DNA of 64,000 nucleotides from Calendula officinalis (lineage: Eukaryota; Streptophyta; Magnoliopsida; Asterales; Asteraceae): the NCBI GenBank assembly GCA_963853835.1, contig OY970832.1:764001-828000 (forward strand), read 5' to 3'. How positions within the stretch are numbered: the stretch's first letter is position 1; each line of letters opens with the position of its first letter. A program made the translations under genes and the position numbers. This document shows positions 21,950 to 33,907 of this stretch, in pieces. A model generated the notes under the pieces. It was not told the origin of the DNA, searched no databases, and saw only the letters and a list, made by a program, of their open reading frames with translations.

Positions 21950-22785
21950 AATAAGAGTTTTGATAATAACAATCCTTTGAGCTGTCAATAAAAACAGATA
22001 AGAACGAACAGTCTTGATTTTAATTGGACGAGAAGTTAAATGTTGAGACATTTGACTAACAAAATTAAAAGAAGGTAAATAGTATATATATTATCTATTG
22101 TTATTGACAACCTTAAAGAATTTCATTATTAAAACCCTAAAAATAAAGGTAGTTTTTAATATGTATAAAAACTAGAAATGTGTAACAAGTGAGATGCTGC
22201 GTGGATTTTCACACGTGCCCAAAAAATTATTTAAATAAGTAAATGTCACTTGTGCAACGTTTATATACATTCTTAATAAATAAGTAATTCTTAAAATTCA
22301 GAAGCTATTTAAATAAGTTTTTAAAATAACTTATGATTGGAGTTGCTCTTACTTATTGCTTTTGCTAAGCAAAACTTCATATTAATTGGAGGCCATGATC
22401 CTAGCTTTTGGAATATATTCCCACATGTTTTTATAAATCATGCCGTGGACGAAGTAGTATTTCTATTGGAGTAAGACAAAGCAAAACTGACTAACTTTTC
22501 TAACTACACTAGTATTTCTATTGGAGTAAGACAAAGCAAAACTAACTTTTCTAACTGCATATTAAGTCGAATTGAGTTGGGTTTTCGCTAACATATCTAT
22601 GCCTATTCTATATGTTTGATTGGGAGAAATGAAATAAAAAAAATAAAAATAATTTTATTTCACTTGTTTAGTAGGTCATAGAATTAAAAAATACGGAGAA
22701 ATGCCCTCCTAAAAAATGTATAGAATACTCATGTAATATTTTTGTAAACATAATTTTCACAATGAAAAGCTAATATGTTATTTTT
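21950..22785. other. Gene-free stretch with a short tandem duplication
   Basis: A decayed relative of the MITE above is at about 21960-22130. Around 22453-22560 a unit of roughly 50 bp starting AGTATTTCTATTGGAGTAAG is tandemly repeated twice. No gene seen. Confidence 0.45.
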
Positions 22786-23152
22786 AGGTTAAAATGCATT
22801 TTAGTATCCTGAATTTGGTTGACTGGGTCTTCTACTATCTTGAACTATTAAATTGCAGCATGGTACCCTGAACTTGACAAAATGGTCGATTTAATACCTT
22901 AACTTACTAACATGACATTGTTTTCTCACGAGATTTGCTTCTAATATCAATATATTGAGATGAACGTATATTTTTTAGTCCGTCAAAAGCCTCAACGAAA
23001 GTAAGTCAAACGAGAAAACGTGATCAATTAATTAGTCAGAGTACTAAATTAATCAGTTTGTCAAATTCAGGGTACCATTTTGCAACTTTAATAATTCACG
23101 ATAGTAGAGCACCAAGTTAGCTAAGTTCAAAGTACTAAATGCATTTTCACCT
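22786..23152. mobile_element. Foldback MITE
   Basis: Long inverted arms. The left has AAAATGCATTTTAGTATCC, TTCTACTATCTTGAACTATT and TGGTACCCTGAACTTGACAA; the right arm is the imperfect complement, ending AGTACTAAATGCATTTTCACC. No ORF. Confidence 0.75.
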
Positions 23153-23391
23153 TGCATTGTTTAAATAATCTCACAACACTTCCTCATATATGACCAAATT
23201 TTCATTATGAATATTGCATTTTGGAAAAAAGAAAAAAAAATATTAAAATTAAGTAGAAATGAACACGAACACTATCTTATTACATGCATCAAATATCAAC
23301 AGTAGCAAGGTAAAAAATTGTAATCATTTTTAACTTTCTAAAATAAACGCAAAATTTCCCTCCATCATTTTAGTTTACCGCCAAAATCAAA

Positions 23392-26338
23392 TTACAGTTG
23401 AAGCGCCAAATCTTTAGCAACATCAGACGGTTTATACGAATTGCTACCAGTTTCTTCAAATTCACCATCACAATTATTCATCTTCCCCATTTTCGATTTC
23501 AAAAACCCTAGATCCAACGTGAATCTCGATGATGAACATGGAATCTGCCGGAGCCATGCAGGTATCACCGTCGACGTTGCCGGTGAATTCATCCGTTCAC
23601 CAGAATAACTCATGAACAGCGTTCCATTTCCACTGCTTCCATCACGGTCAGTATGATTCAACGATCTTAAACTTATATCTCTATCAATTCGATTGTGAGT
23701 AACAACACTGCTTTCATCACCGCCAGTGTGATTTAACGATCTTAAATCTAGGCATCTATTAATTCGATTGTGCGTAACAACACTGCTTTCATCACGGTCT
23801 GTATGATTCATGGATCTTAGATCTAGATTACAATCAATTCGATTGTGAGTAATAATACTGTCTGTTTTCACAATTCGATCGTTAAAATCAGAACGATACG
23901 AATTTAACCACATCGTTCCAGGTTTAAGTTCAGTTTGGTTACTAAAATCTCGAATTGTTGTTTGATGATTTTGATTTAAGTTCTGGAGCTTACGATTAGC
24001 GACCATTTGAGCTGTCGGACCTAAGTCTTTGACGAATTTCATTAGGCTTTCACTGTAGCTATTTTCATGTTGATTTAACTACAATTATTCATAACCAGTG
24101 TGAAATTATAATGCTAGATCGTGATTCACCAACATGAAAACAAAAAGTCAAAATGTTGACTTACATGGATCAATGATTTTGACCATTTTTCATTGTTGAA
24201 GTTTAATTCAGGTTTATAAGTCGATCTTCGATCCAGTTCAATGGAATCACATCTTTTACCATCCCTACCACCTCGACCACCTCCTGTGCAAACATAGATT
24301 TGCAGATTGAAATAAGCAAACCACACTCTGAATGAAATATAGTTTGACTTTTTAGGTCAACTCTTTATTTATTTTCACAAGTGTTTTGATTTGTATAACG
24401 TATTTTGCACTTGTGAAATGCGTTCCTCTTAAACGTATAGCGATTAGGAAATGCTTTTAACTAGTAAAACTGATGATATGGCACATACGTGTGTTAGTTA
24501 TAAACACTTGCTTGAAAATTTTGAAATTGAAATTAGTATCTTTGACTTCAGAAGTCAACATTCACACAAACTTTATGACTTTTTAGTAGTTTTACTAGCA
24601 ATTCTAGGATTTTTTTTTTTCTTTTCTAGAATTGTTTTGTGAATCGAAGAACTTACTCTTTTCAGAAGTTTTTGAAAACAATTTTCCATTCAACTCATCG
24701 GTTTCATCGTTAGATCTCCTGCAAAATCTTCTCCTATTTCCTGCAAATTCAGACTCAAAATTTTCTGGATTTGTTCTCAGGACATGAAAAACTCTCTTCG
24801 CTAGTTTATCTATCCCATGAGCCTGTAGAATGACAGTTTTGTAACTTATGAGCAAAAAAAAATTGTATCAACGGTTTTAAATTAATAAATGTGCATTCAC
24901 ACCTGTCTGAAAAAAATAGTACCCGAAGAGTTAAAATGCATCGCGTTCCCTGGTATTAGAAATACGTCATGCTGCAATATTCTTTACAAGTTAGCTTATA
25001 TATATATTGAGAGATGAAACAAATATAAAACTGAGTTCATCCTAAACAGTGATAGATATCATTGTAAGCATTATTATAAAAAAAATTGTAGCTCTTAGTT
25101 ATATAAATATATATTTTCATAGCCCGCCCGGATGGGCGGGCTAGCTTCAAATGACATAAAAAGATACGTGAGAGGGCTAATTGTGGGAGGAACATGATTA
25201 CTCAAGGGTATCTATGGTAATGATGCTTAATAGGAAGAGAAATACCTCAAATTGTTCAAGGGAAGTATACATTCCTTCATGAAGTTTAGCTCTCATGGTC
25301 CCAAAATCCATTGGCTCTTCAATAATCTCATAGTAATCTCGAACCTTAAAATATTCATATGAATTCGTCACATAAAAAAATTCAAAATTTACAACGATCA
25401 TAACATAATATTTGATCAAATAAACGCATGACTAAAAAGCACAAACCTCTTCAGGGTCAACTGGCTCTGCAAATATTTCATATATATCCTTCCTATGTTA
25501 TGTCATCAAAATCATCAAAGTATAAGAACTTAAAATGGAAATAAACCTATGTTAAATACTTACAATGGGAATCACCAAATAACAAACCAACCTTTGCAAT
25601 GTGTCGATGATGAGCTCTAACGTCTGTTTATCTGGCAGAGTTTGAGTGATGGATAATGCACCCAACTGTTCTTCTGAGATCAAATCAGTCCGTGTGCTCT
25701 CTTTGGGTTCTATGATATGTGTTTTATCTTTATCAAAAGCATAAACAAAAATACGATATTTGTTAAATGTCACGCAATCATGATCGGAAATGTGACTAAA
25801 TGTTTATGGTTTATAACTAACTTACCACCGTTTCTTGACCGATCTTCTTGACTTGATTTATTTTCTGCCTAAATATCAAAATACACATCCAAACAAAAAG
25901 AGTATATATGTGTTATATGTCTCGGTTGCACACGTCAAACTTTTGTAGTTAATAGTCAATAAAAACATAAAACTTTAATATAAAGTCAAAATTAAAGAAT
26001 TATCATCCCATAAATAAAATTATAATCAGTTTGTACCAGAACTTTGGTCAATGAAGGTTCATGGAGCCTTCTTTTGAGGCTAGCCCGTGTTCGAGACGGT
26101 GGGCCTTGCAACTCGTCTTCACGCAATGCCCGAAACCTGCTCTGTTGCTGTTGAGTCTTACGTTTTCCCGACATTTCAACACCGGATTTCCCGACATTTT
26201 TTGTCCTCTTTCTCTTGCTACTTTCTCCATCTGTTGATATTTTGCTGCACTGTAACCATATAAACACCGAAAAACGTGAGCATTAGTTATGGAATCCATC
26301 GTCGAAAAATTGTAGTAAAAACTCACTTGGGAATTCAT
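23392..26338 (-). CDS. Bromodomain protein (10 exons)
   Basis: Exons (minus): 26338-26327, 26249-26037, 25868-25826, 25727-25592, 25492-25447, 25344-25246, 24971-24903, 24822-24657, 24283-24165, 24078-23392; all GT-AG, frames join to 529 aa. The N-terminus is Lys/Arg-rich with likely nuclear-localisation stretches (SSKRKRTKNVGK). One bromodomain spans about residues 124-230: LELIIDTLQRKDIYEIFAEP, YYEIIEEPMDFGTMRAKLH, HDVFLIPGNAMHFNSSGTIF; the acetyl-lysine-binding Asn is N197, preceded by Phe instead of the usual Tyr. It should read acetylated histones in chromatin (family). The C-terminal part has three 25-residue repeats. The first exon is only 12 nt (MNSQ), which is the weakest part of the model; the Met inside exon 2 (MSGKRK) is an alternative start. 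Confidence 0.88.
23626..23850 (-). repeat. Three tandem 75-bp (25-aa) coding repeats in the bromodomain gene
   Basis: The last exon encodes THNRID/THNRIN, then LDLRS(M/L)NHT and DESSVV, three times with a 25-residue period (about residues 378-452), at DNA identity high enough to see by eye. They look like a recent in-frame tandem expansion. Confidence 0.85.
25114..25142. repeat. Perfect GC hairpin in bromodomain-gene intron
   Basis: AGCCCGCCC, a GGAT loop, then GGGCGGGCT, a 9-bp perfect stem running into CTAG in otherwise AT-rich intron DNA. It resembles a Helitron 3' terminal hairpin. Confidence 0.6.
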
Positions 26339-26349
26339 TGAAACAGTTG

Positions 26350-26493
26350 GTGAAGGAAGCAAATTTGGTTGTAATATTTTACTAAAGAAGAAAAATGAAC
26401 GGATATATAAAGGAGTGTAGCTTACTATATTAACTTGTTTCAATTAATTAGACATTATTGTGAAGGAAGCAAATTTGGTTGTAATATTTTATT
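26350..26493. repeat. 32-bp direct repeat upstream of bromodomain start
   Basis: GTGAAGGAAGCAAATTTGGT, continuing to TGTAATATTTTA, occurs at about 26350 and again at about 26460, just upstream of the first coding exon. It may be a small duplication in the leader. Confidence 0.7.
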
Positions 26494-26625
26494 AATTTAT
26501 TTTCCATAATTGTTTAATAAATTTATAGAGAATTAGTTACTACGACATTAATAAAATAAAATTTGTATCTATATTATATATATTAAAAAAATAAAAACAG
26601 ATTTGTATCTATATGGTAAATGAAA

Positions 26626-28297
26626 TCTTTATATATAATAAAAGAAAGCGTTTTTGAAATCTTGACACGTCACTCTTTCCACGTCATAATTCACGTGCCA
26701 CGTAGGATGCCACCTCATACTACTTGCAATTCGAATTAGGGATTGAAAGTAAAAATATAAATATCGAATTACTAAAACAAGACAATAATTTGATTACCAT
26801 ATTTTCCACTTACACATATGGTATGCTTTATTATTTAAGACAATATATTAAAAACAAGAAATTTAAAGAATTTAGTAACTGTTATTATTTAAGAAATTAT
26901 ATCAAATATTATAATTATATTTAAAAATATATGGTAACCAAAACTTTCAAGATTCCAGTTCATAAATTTGGGTTTATCTCCCATTCAAAATTTAAAATTG
27001 TGCAAATAAAACTTTCGAAACTATATATATGCTGAGAAATATCATTTTGAGCAATTAAAAATTGGGGATGATGGTTTTGAATTTTCTCCCTTGATTTTTT
27101 TTAACAATGTAATTTTCTGGTACATACAGTTCATTCAAATTCTTTCGTTTGTGATAGTTTCCAATAGACATTTTTGTTGGTATATTTATATCAATTTATT
27201 CTTGAAATGTATCAATATAGTAAGCTTTATTTGACTTTGTTATATCAATTTATTCCACTCATTAATTTTATGAGAATTAATTCTACATTTTAATTATGCT
27301 TCAGGCATGTATCATTTGCGTTTATGTAAAGTTAATTTTTATATTTGGAAATTGATATGATTATTTCTCATGTCTAATCGTAAAATCTATTGAGATTTAC
27401 AAATTACTTCATAGAAAGTAGATGTGGCAAAATGAAGGATTCTGTAATAGGTCAAAATCGGGGTGATCTTAAACACTTTTTTTTTAATCAAAATATCATC
27501 TAATGGTTAGTGAGTTATGATGATTACAAATATTATGTTATTTCAGTAATGAAACAAATTTTTGAATATATGATTTAAGATTTTCCATGGCGCTTCGGGT
27601 CTTTTCACTCGGTTTACCCATTTGACCTCCTTTTTAGTTATTTCTTTTTCATTTGACCTGTAAACTTAACCGGAATTGATCATTTCATGAGTTAACTGGT
27701 CACATAATAATATTTATATTGCATATTAGTTTAATCTATATATTTTTCTACCCAATCACTTCACACCTTGTGATCTGCCCCTTTCAATATAATTATAGCT
27801 TTGTAATCTTTACCAATATTTTCCAAATTGTGACTTTCAAATCAATAAATTACTATTTCTAAAAAAGAATATTCAAATTTATGAAAATTGTGCTTTAGAT
27901 GTTATGTTTGGGAAAATAGTTCCCATGAAAAATCCAAGGTGGTCGAACAGAAGAATGGTCATGGTTCATAATGTAATTTTCAAGTGTTAAGAATTGGTGT
28001 GAAAAACATACCATTTGATGTAATTTTTCATTCTATCTTGCAATGTTTCTGACTTGAAATCCCTTATTGATCATTTGACCATTTTCATTTGGTCAATATC
28101 AAAATATGAATTTGTCTGCCAACTTATTTTTGTTACACAAATAGTCCTTTCATTTGAAACAGGTAATTTCAATGATCCTTAATTTTGAAAATTGTTGTAT
28201 TAACTGTTTCTAATTCTCATAAAAATATTCTTATAGAAGTAAAATGTTATGAAAATTTTTACAAGTAATCCGTGATTTATCACGGGTTATAAGCTAG
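26626..28297 (+). mobile_element. Non-autonomous Helitron
   Basis: The 5' end, A|TCTTTATATATAATAAAAG, is followed by CTTGACACGTCA-type sequence. The 3' end has a hairpin CCGTGATTTATCACGG, then GTTATAAG and terminal CTAG (28294-28297) before T. Length 1672 bp. A 66-codon AT-rich ORF inside is not meaningful. Its 3' hairpin is shared with the element at 4369-5769, so they belong to one family. Confidence 0.75.
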
Positions 28298-29090
28298 TTA
28301 ACTATATACAAATCCAAATATTATTGTCATTCAAATTTTGTCAGTCACTTTTCACTTATATAAAAGATCATGACAAAGTTCTAAAATGTGGAAAAATATT
28401 ATTGCCCCTTTTTATAAAAAGTTTGCAATAACAAATCTTAAATTTGAGATGTTATGTTTTCTTTTTATTATACTATGGTTTCTTTGTCACTTCTTCCTTT
28501 TTGATAATTTGAAGAAAGTGAGATTTAAGGTAGATTTGTATATTTAATAATATTTTTTTATAAAAGTGATTAAGGAAGGTAAGATGTGTTATTGGTAGTA
28601 TTATATTAGTTTAGAAGTGACGATGTGATAAAATTAACAGAGGAGGCAAGATGATAATTGTTGAGATTGATGTAACATGATAATGGTGGTATGTTATGTC
28701 AAAACATAAACATAAAAAGTAACTATCACGACCTTACATTCTTAGGCACGAAGTATGCATTAGATTGACATATTTAAAAAGAAACTTAAAGTTGAGGGGT
28801 AATAATGGCATTGAGTAAAGTAAATGAAGGGTATATCAAGCAAAAAGGTACATCTTATCTGCCTTCTTTCTCTTTTGTCTGAACACATACCACGTAGGTT
28901 TCAAGAGCTCGCATATTGATCTCTAGGGCACGCCAATAAAACCACCAAATTGTAGAATATGCTGCAATTAACTCCAAATTCACACTCCAGATTCTTCTTT
29001 CATACTTTCTCCCTTCATAATTTCTAGAAATTAACGCAAATAACCTTTTCATTTTAGCCTTTTTCGTCGGCGTAAATCCCCAAAACTCGA
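28298..29090. other. Upstream flank of the RING gene
   Basis: AT-rich. It probably holds the promoter and start of the 5' leader of the RING gene. No confident TATA box or ORF. Confidence 0.3.
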
Positions 29091-29270
29091 TGCTTTTTCG
29101 CTCCGATCGTCAAATGCGATCCTGATTACATATCTAATTTTGATTTTGCTCCAAGGTATGTCTCTTATAGTTTAGGGTTATTTCATGTTTTTCTTTCACC
29201 TTTTATTGTCTATACTGATGATTTGTGATTCATTTTGAAATCAGGAAGGATATTGACGATCGAAATCTGT

Positions 29271-29468
29271 GGAATTGACAGCTACAGTTAGTTATCTGGT
29301 ATAATTTGGATCCCTATTTTTCGCTTTACATGAAATTGGAATTAGGTTAGAATAGTTTGTGTGAGTAATTTAGGTTAACCTAGAATTGGCCATAATATAA
29401 TCAGCTTTTGAATAAAAATAACTAGAAGTGAGGAATTGACAGCTACAGTTAGCTATCTGGTATAATTT
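29271..29468 (+). repeat. Duplicated 37-bp leader segment with splice donor
   Basis: GGAATTGACAGCTACAGTTA, continuing to GTTATCTGGTATAATTT, at 29271-29307 is repeated at 29432-29468 with one change. The first copy follows a possible 3' splice site (AAATCAG|GAAGG) and ends in a possible donor (CTG|GTATAA), so the repeat may duplicate part of a leader exon. Confidence 0.7.
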
Positions 29469-29496
29469 ATGTTCGATTGAGTCAGTATTACAATAA

Positions 29497-30561
29497 GGGG
29501 GCGTTTGGTTCGCGGAATGTTTTCCAGTGGAATTGGAATCTGGGATGAAATTGGAATCTGAAGGAATTTGAATTTGAATCCAATTCTTGCCTTCTGTGTT
29601 TGGTTTGTGTCATTAGGAATTGGAATTTAAATGTAGTTTCATCACTCCACAACCACCTAGGGGTGTTGTTTGCTCGAGTTTATTTGGGTTTCGGGTCAGT
29701 TAGGTCGGGTTTGGTTTTGATATATTAAAATTATTAGGAATGAGCTCAGTCCAAAAACTCAACCCAACCGAACCGAAACCGATGAAACCGAAACCGAAAA
29801 CGATGAATTTTCAAAGCCGAACCAATAACATGTTATCGGTTTCGGTCCGGTTTCGGTTCGGGTTTTATAGGCCATATGTTCATCCTTTTCCGAAGACCGA
29901 ACTGAACCGAAAACGATGAATTTTCAAAAACGAAACCGAACCGCTAACATGTTATCGGTTTCGGTTCGGTGTGGTTCGGTTTCGGTTCGGTGTGGTTCGG
30001 TTTCGGTTCGGGTTTTTTAGGCCAAATGTTCATCCTTTTCCGAAGACCGAACCGAAACCGAAAACGATGAATTTTCAAAACCGAAACCGAACCGCTAACA
30101 TGATATCGGTTTCAGTTCGGTTTCGGTCGGTTTTCGATTTGGTTCGGTTTTTTTGTCCAAATGCTCACCCCTAAAAATTATACCCGATAACCGAATCTCG
30201 AATCGAATGATATAACTATAAACCAGGTAACCCGAACAATACACCCGAAACCCAAATAAGATACCCGATTAACCCGAACTTGAATTGGGTTGGTTGAATT
30301 ATTCGGGTTCAGTTATAACCCGACCCTATAAACCGGAAATCAAATTAACCCCCGATCAGGTGAAGGAGAGGTCTGGTAGTCGGAAGGAATCTAAATTCCT
30401 TAGGGTGTGGGAAGGAATCTGAATTCCCTCAACTGAAGGAAAGTTTTGGTGCTCTGGATTCCAATTCCATCCTAAAAATGGTGAACCAAACGCAGGAAAT
30501 CTCTGGAATTAGATTCCAATTCCCACTAATTCCAGGGGATTCCAACGAACCAAACGCCACC
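29497..30561. mobile_element. PIF/Harbinger-like MITE (1065 bp) in the RING-gene leader intron
   Basis: Termini GGGGGCGTTTGGTTCG and the complement of CGAACCAAACGCCACC, flanked by the trinucleotide TAA on each side (29494-29496 and 30562-30564). Subterminal GGAATTGGAATCTG-type repeats occur at both ends. The interior (about 29690-30340) is filled by CCGAAACCGAACCG / CGGTTTCGGTTCGG repeats in both orientations. Confidence 0.8.
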
Positions 30562-30682
30562 TAACTGGACAGACAAATGTAAAACTTCGTTATTATTTTA
30601 GTCAAGAGAAATAATATAATATAAAATCTAATTTATTTTATGTTCATTCTGCTTATCATCCATGTGGTTCTAATTTGCAGAA

Positions 30683-32716
30683 ATGGATGATACATTACCA
30701 GTTACATGTGCATTATGCCATCAACTGTTTTCATCAGAAAGTGACCAAATTGACCTTGAATCCATCAACATATGTGGCGATTGTAAATTCTTATTTCTAG
30801 AAGAAACCGGCACCTCATCACACCACATTCCTCAAATAACTTCTAGAATAATAAGACAAACACGATACAACAACAGTTCAGAATCAATCGAAGACATGTT
30901 TTCACAACAATTTTCAACCATGATCAATCTCGCTAGACACAACCATCCGCCAGCTGTTTCCGATACAAGTTCTAGAACAACTCCAGTTGGTTCTAGAAGA
31001 TTCCGGAGAGTCGTGTCCGATACCGAAAGTGACGGGTATGATTCCGTGTATGGTGAAAGTGATGATGTCATCTCGTATGGTGGTGATTCTGATTCCGATG
31101 TTTCGGTTGATGTTCATAGTTTTCTCGTTGCTGATTCCGATACTGATATTGACCCGATGCATGCGGGCTTAAATCAGTGGAGCTCGGATGAGGATAATGA
31201 TAGAGGTGAGTATGGGTCGAGTCGGGTTGGGTTGGTTATGCCCAAACCTAACCATAACCGAAATTTTCAGTTAAATAGTCTTAAAAAGTGTTCAGTTTCA
31301 GTTAAATTCAATTTGGTTAACAGAGAAAATTTCGATTAATGATATTTGAAAACCATTTGGTTTCAGTTAAATTCGATTTGGTTAGCCAAAACTTTCGATT
31401 TATGTTTTTTGAAATGAAAGTGATTTATACACAACAAAAACTACTAAACTTACCACAATGTACAAGTTTTAAAGTAAATTGTATAAGCATACCAAAATAT
31501 ATATTATGGTGTATGAAATTGTTTTTGTGGTGTACAAATCATTTTCCTTTTTAAAATCCATTCAGTTTCGGTTAAATTCAGTCTGGTTATTCGGTTTTAT
31601 TCGGTTATCATCCGGTTAACTGTTCGGTTTATGGTTATCAACCAAAGTTTTGGGTTTTGGGTCCAACAAACATCATTTATTCATTTTTGTTGTTCATCGT
31701 TTTTAGCTTCGCATGTGAAAAATCATTTGAATCAATGCTTTTTGGGTGGGAATATAGTTAATTAGTAAATATGTCAGACATTTTCTAATTACTAAATAAT
31801 TATTTAATGCTAAAGTAAACATAAATAAAAAACTAAACATACTACATATGTAATTGGGTTGTTCGGTTAATATATAAAACCGAACCGGAAGCTTTTGCTA
31901 TGGTTCTGTTATTTTGTGTCAGTTAATGTTGTTAATTCAATTAATTCGGTTATTTCAGTTAATGGTTTCTGTTAATCCCTAGATAATGAAGAATGGGAAG
32001 AGATGAATGGTGGTGACAACACACTTGGATCATTGGTAGCAAGAGTTCATCTCCAAAGATCAACGGCATCCAACGATCAATCTCCCGAAATCGAGGGTTC
32101 GATTCGCGTAAGAATTAGTGAACGTTACATTGGTAATTCGGGTGATTATCTTGATGCTCGAAGTTTTGAAGATCTATTAGAACGGTTAGCCGAATCGGAT
32201 AATTCAAGACGTGGTGCACCGCCTGCGGCTCAGTCATTTGTGGATAATCTTGACCGTGTGGTGGTTAATGGTTCGGACCATGGTGGTTTTGTGTGTGCCA
32301 TTTGTAAGGAGTTGTTAACCGTTGGGAGTGTGGTTAACCGACTTCCTTGTTTGCATCTTTACCATCCTTCGTGTATTAAACCGTGGTTAAGTTCACGGAA
32401 TTCGTGCCCGTTGTGTCGGTTTGAGCTTCCGACCGATGACGTGGAGTATGAAAACCGTAAACGAACCGGTAACCGTGAGTTAGAATCTCGAGAAATTGAA
32501 GTACAAGATGATGTTTCGTTTGAAGAAGGTGGAAATGTGGAGATTGTGAATGGTGGTGGTGGTGGTGGTGGTGGTGGACGGTGGTTGTTTATGGCGGCAC
32601 CGGTGGTGAGTTTGGTGGGGATTGGGCTCGCGTTGTGGTTGGGTAACCATGGTGCGGTTAGGAGTTTGAATTTGAGTCAAAGGGGTAGTCGAAGTAGGAG
32701 ATGGTCTCTTTTTTAG
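30683..32716 (+). CDS. RING-H2 E3 ubiquitin ligase with C-terminal membrane anchor (2 coding exons)
   Basis: Coding exons 30683-31205 and 31983-32716 (GTGAGT donor, CCCTAG acceptor) give 418 aa; an acceptor (TTTGCAG) 2 nt before the ATG implies a further intron in the leader. Near the N-terminus a Cys-rich site C9-x2-C12...C31-x2-C34 resembles the zinc ribbon of CIP8/RING-type plant ligases. An acidic Ser/Asp-rich middle follows, then a C3H2C3 RING-H2 finger at residues 279-319 (CAIC...CLHLYHPSC...CPLC). A run of 9 Gly (about 365-373) precedes a hydrophobic helix at about 375-394 that could anchor the protein. Expected activity: E2-dependent ubiquitin transfer; substrate unknown. The intron (31206-31982) holds GGTTAATTCGGTT-type low-complexity repeats. 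Confidence 0.9.
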
Positions 32717-33046
32717 GTTATATAACAAGTGTGTGACTAATAATGTGTTGGTTTTTTGGGTTTGATTGTTTTGTTGTGTTTTGATTTTATGGTTATTTTG
32801 ATGTAATAATTAAAGTTTAAGGATGAATGATTAGTTGAGATTTGAGAGGATCGTGGTCAGCATCTGTACATAATTTTGTTTCTAATTTGGACGTTGATGG
32901 GTAATTTTGTGGCTTTTGGATCTCTTCTCTAGTTTCTTAATGAAAGTAACAGTCTGTATTTTATTCTAATTTTGAAGAGTAATTTACAAGGATTGTTTTT
33001 GAGGTTTATATCTAATTTTATTATGTATGTCATTCTCTTTGAAAAA
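32717..33046. other. RING-gene 3' UTR and flank
   Basis: Contains the likely 3' UTR; no exact poly(A) site could be fixed. It ends in the target duplication TGAAAAA (33040-33046) of the next element. Confidence 0.4.
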
Positions 33047-33907
33047 AGAGTAAATTACACGTAAGGTCCCTGTGGTTTGTCATATATTACAACTACAGTC
33101 CTTGAATTTCATTTATTACACTAAAGGTCCTTGATGTATACAATTTGTTACACCCATGGTCCCTACTGTTCTTAACTTTTTCTAAATGATGAAAATACCC
33201 TTTTGGCCTTTTGTAATAAATGCGAAGATAAGGGACTGTGAATGTAATAGGTGATAAACCAGAGAGACCATCCATGAAATTTACTCTATTAATTGATTTT
33301 TTTTCTTCTCTCTTTAATTCATGTTCTTGCGCCACATGAAAACTCTCAACCTACCTTTATCTCTTTGAATTCAAACGTCAATCTATAACCATTATCGTCG
33401 CGCCACCAAACCCCTGAAATTCGATCCATCACCAACCCCTGCCTCCGGTTTCCTTCTACAGTTGTTTCGAGCCGATGACGTTCGATCGACCAAAATTGAA
33501 TCAGACAATTGATGCACGTCACCAGAGGATTTGGTGGTTTGCACACGCGGTGATTCATACAATTAATGCACGTCGCCAGAGGAGTTGGTGTATTGCACAC
33601 TCAGGTCGATAAAATGTCATCAGCGGGGGAACAACTGGAGAAGGCAACCGGAGGTAGGGGTTGATTACGTGATGATAATGGTTATTGATTGGGGTTTGAA
33701 TTCAAAGAGATAGAGGCGAGTGGCGAGTCTGAATGTGGCGGAAGAATATGAATTAAAGAGAGAAAAGAAAAAATTCAATTAATAGAGTAAATTTCACAGA
33801 TGGTCCCTGTGGTTTATCACTTATTACATTCACGGTCCCTTATCTTCGCTTTATTACAAAATACCAAATGGGTATTTTCGTCATTTAGAAAAAGTTAAGG
33901 GCAACAG

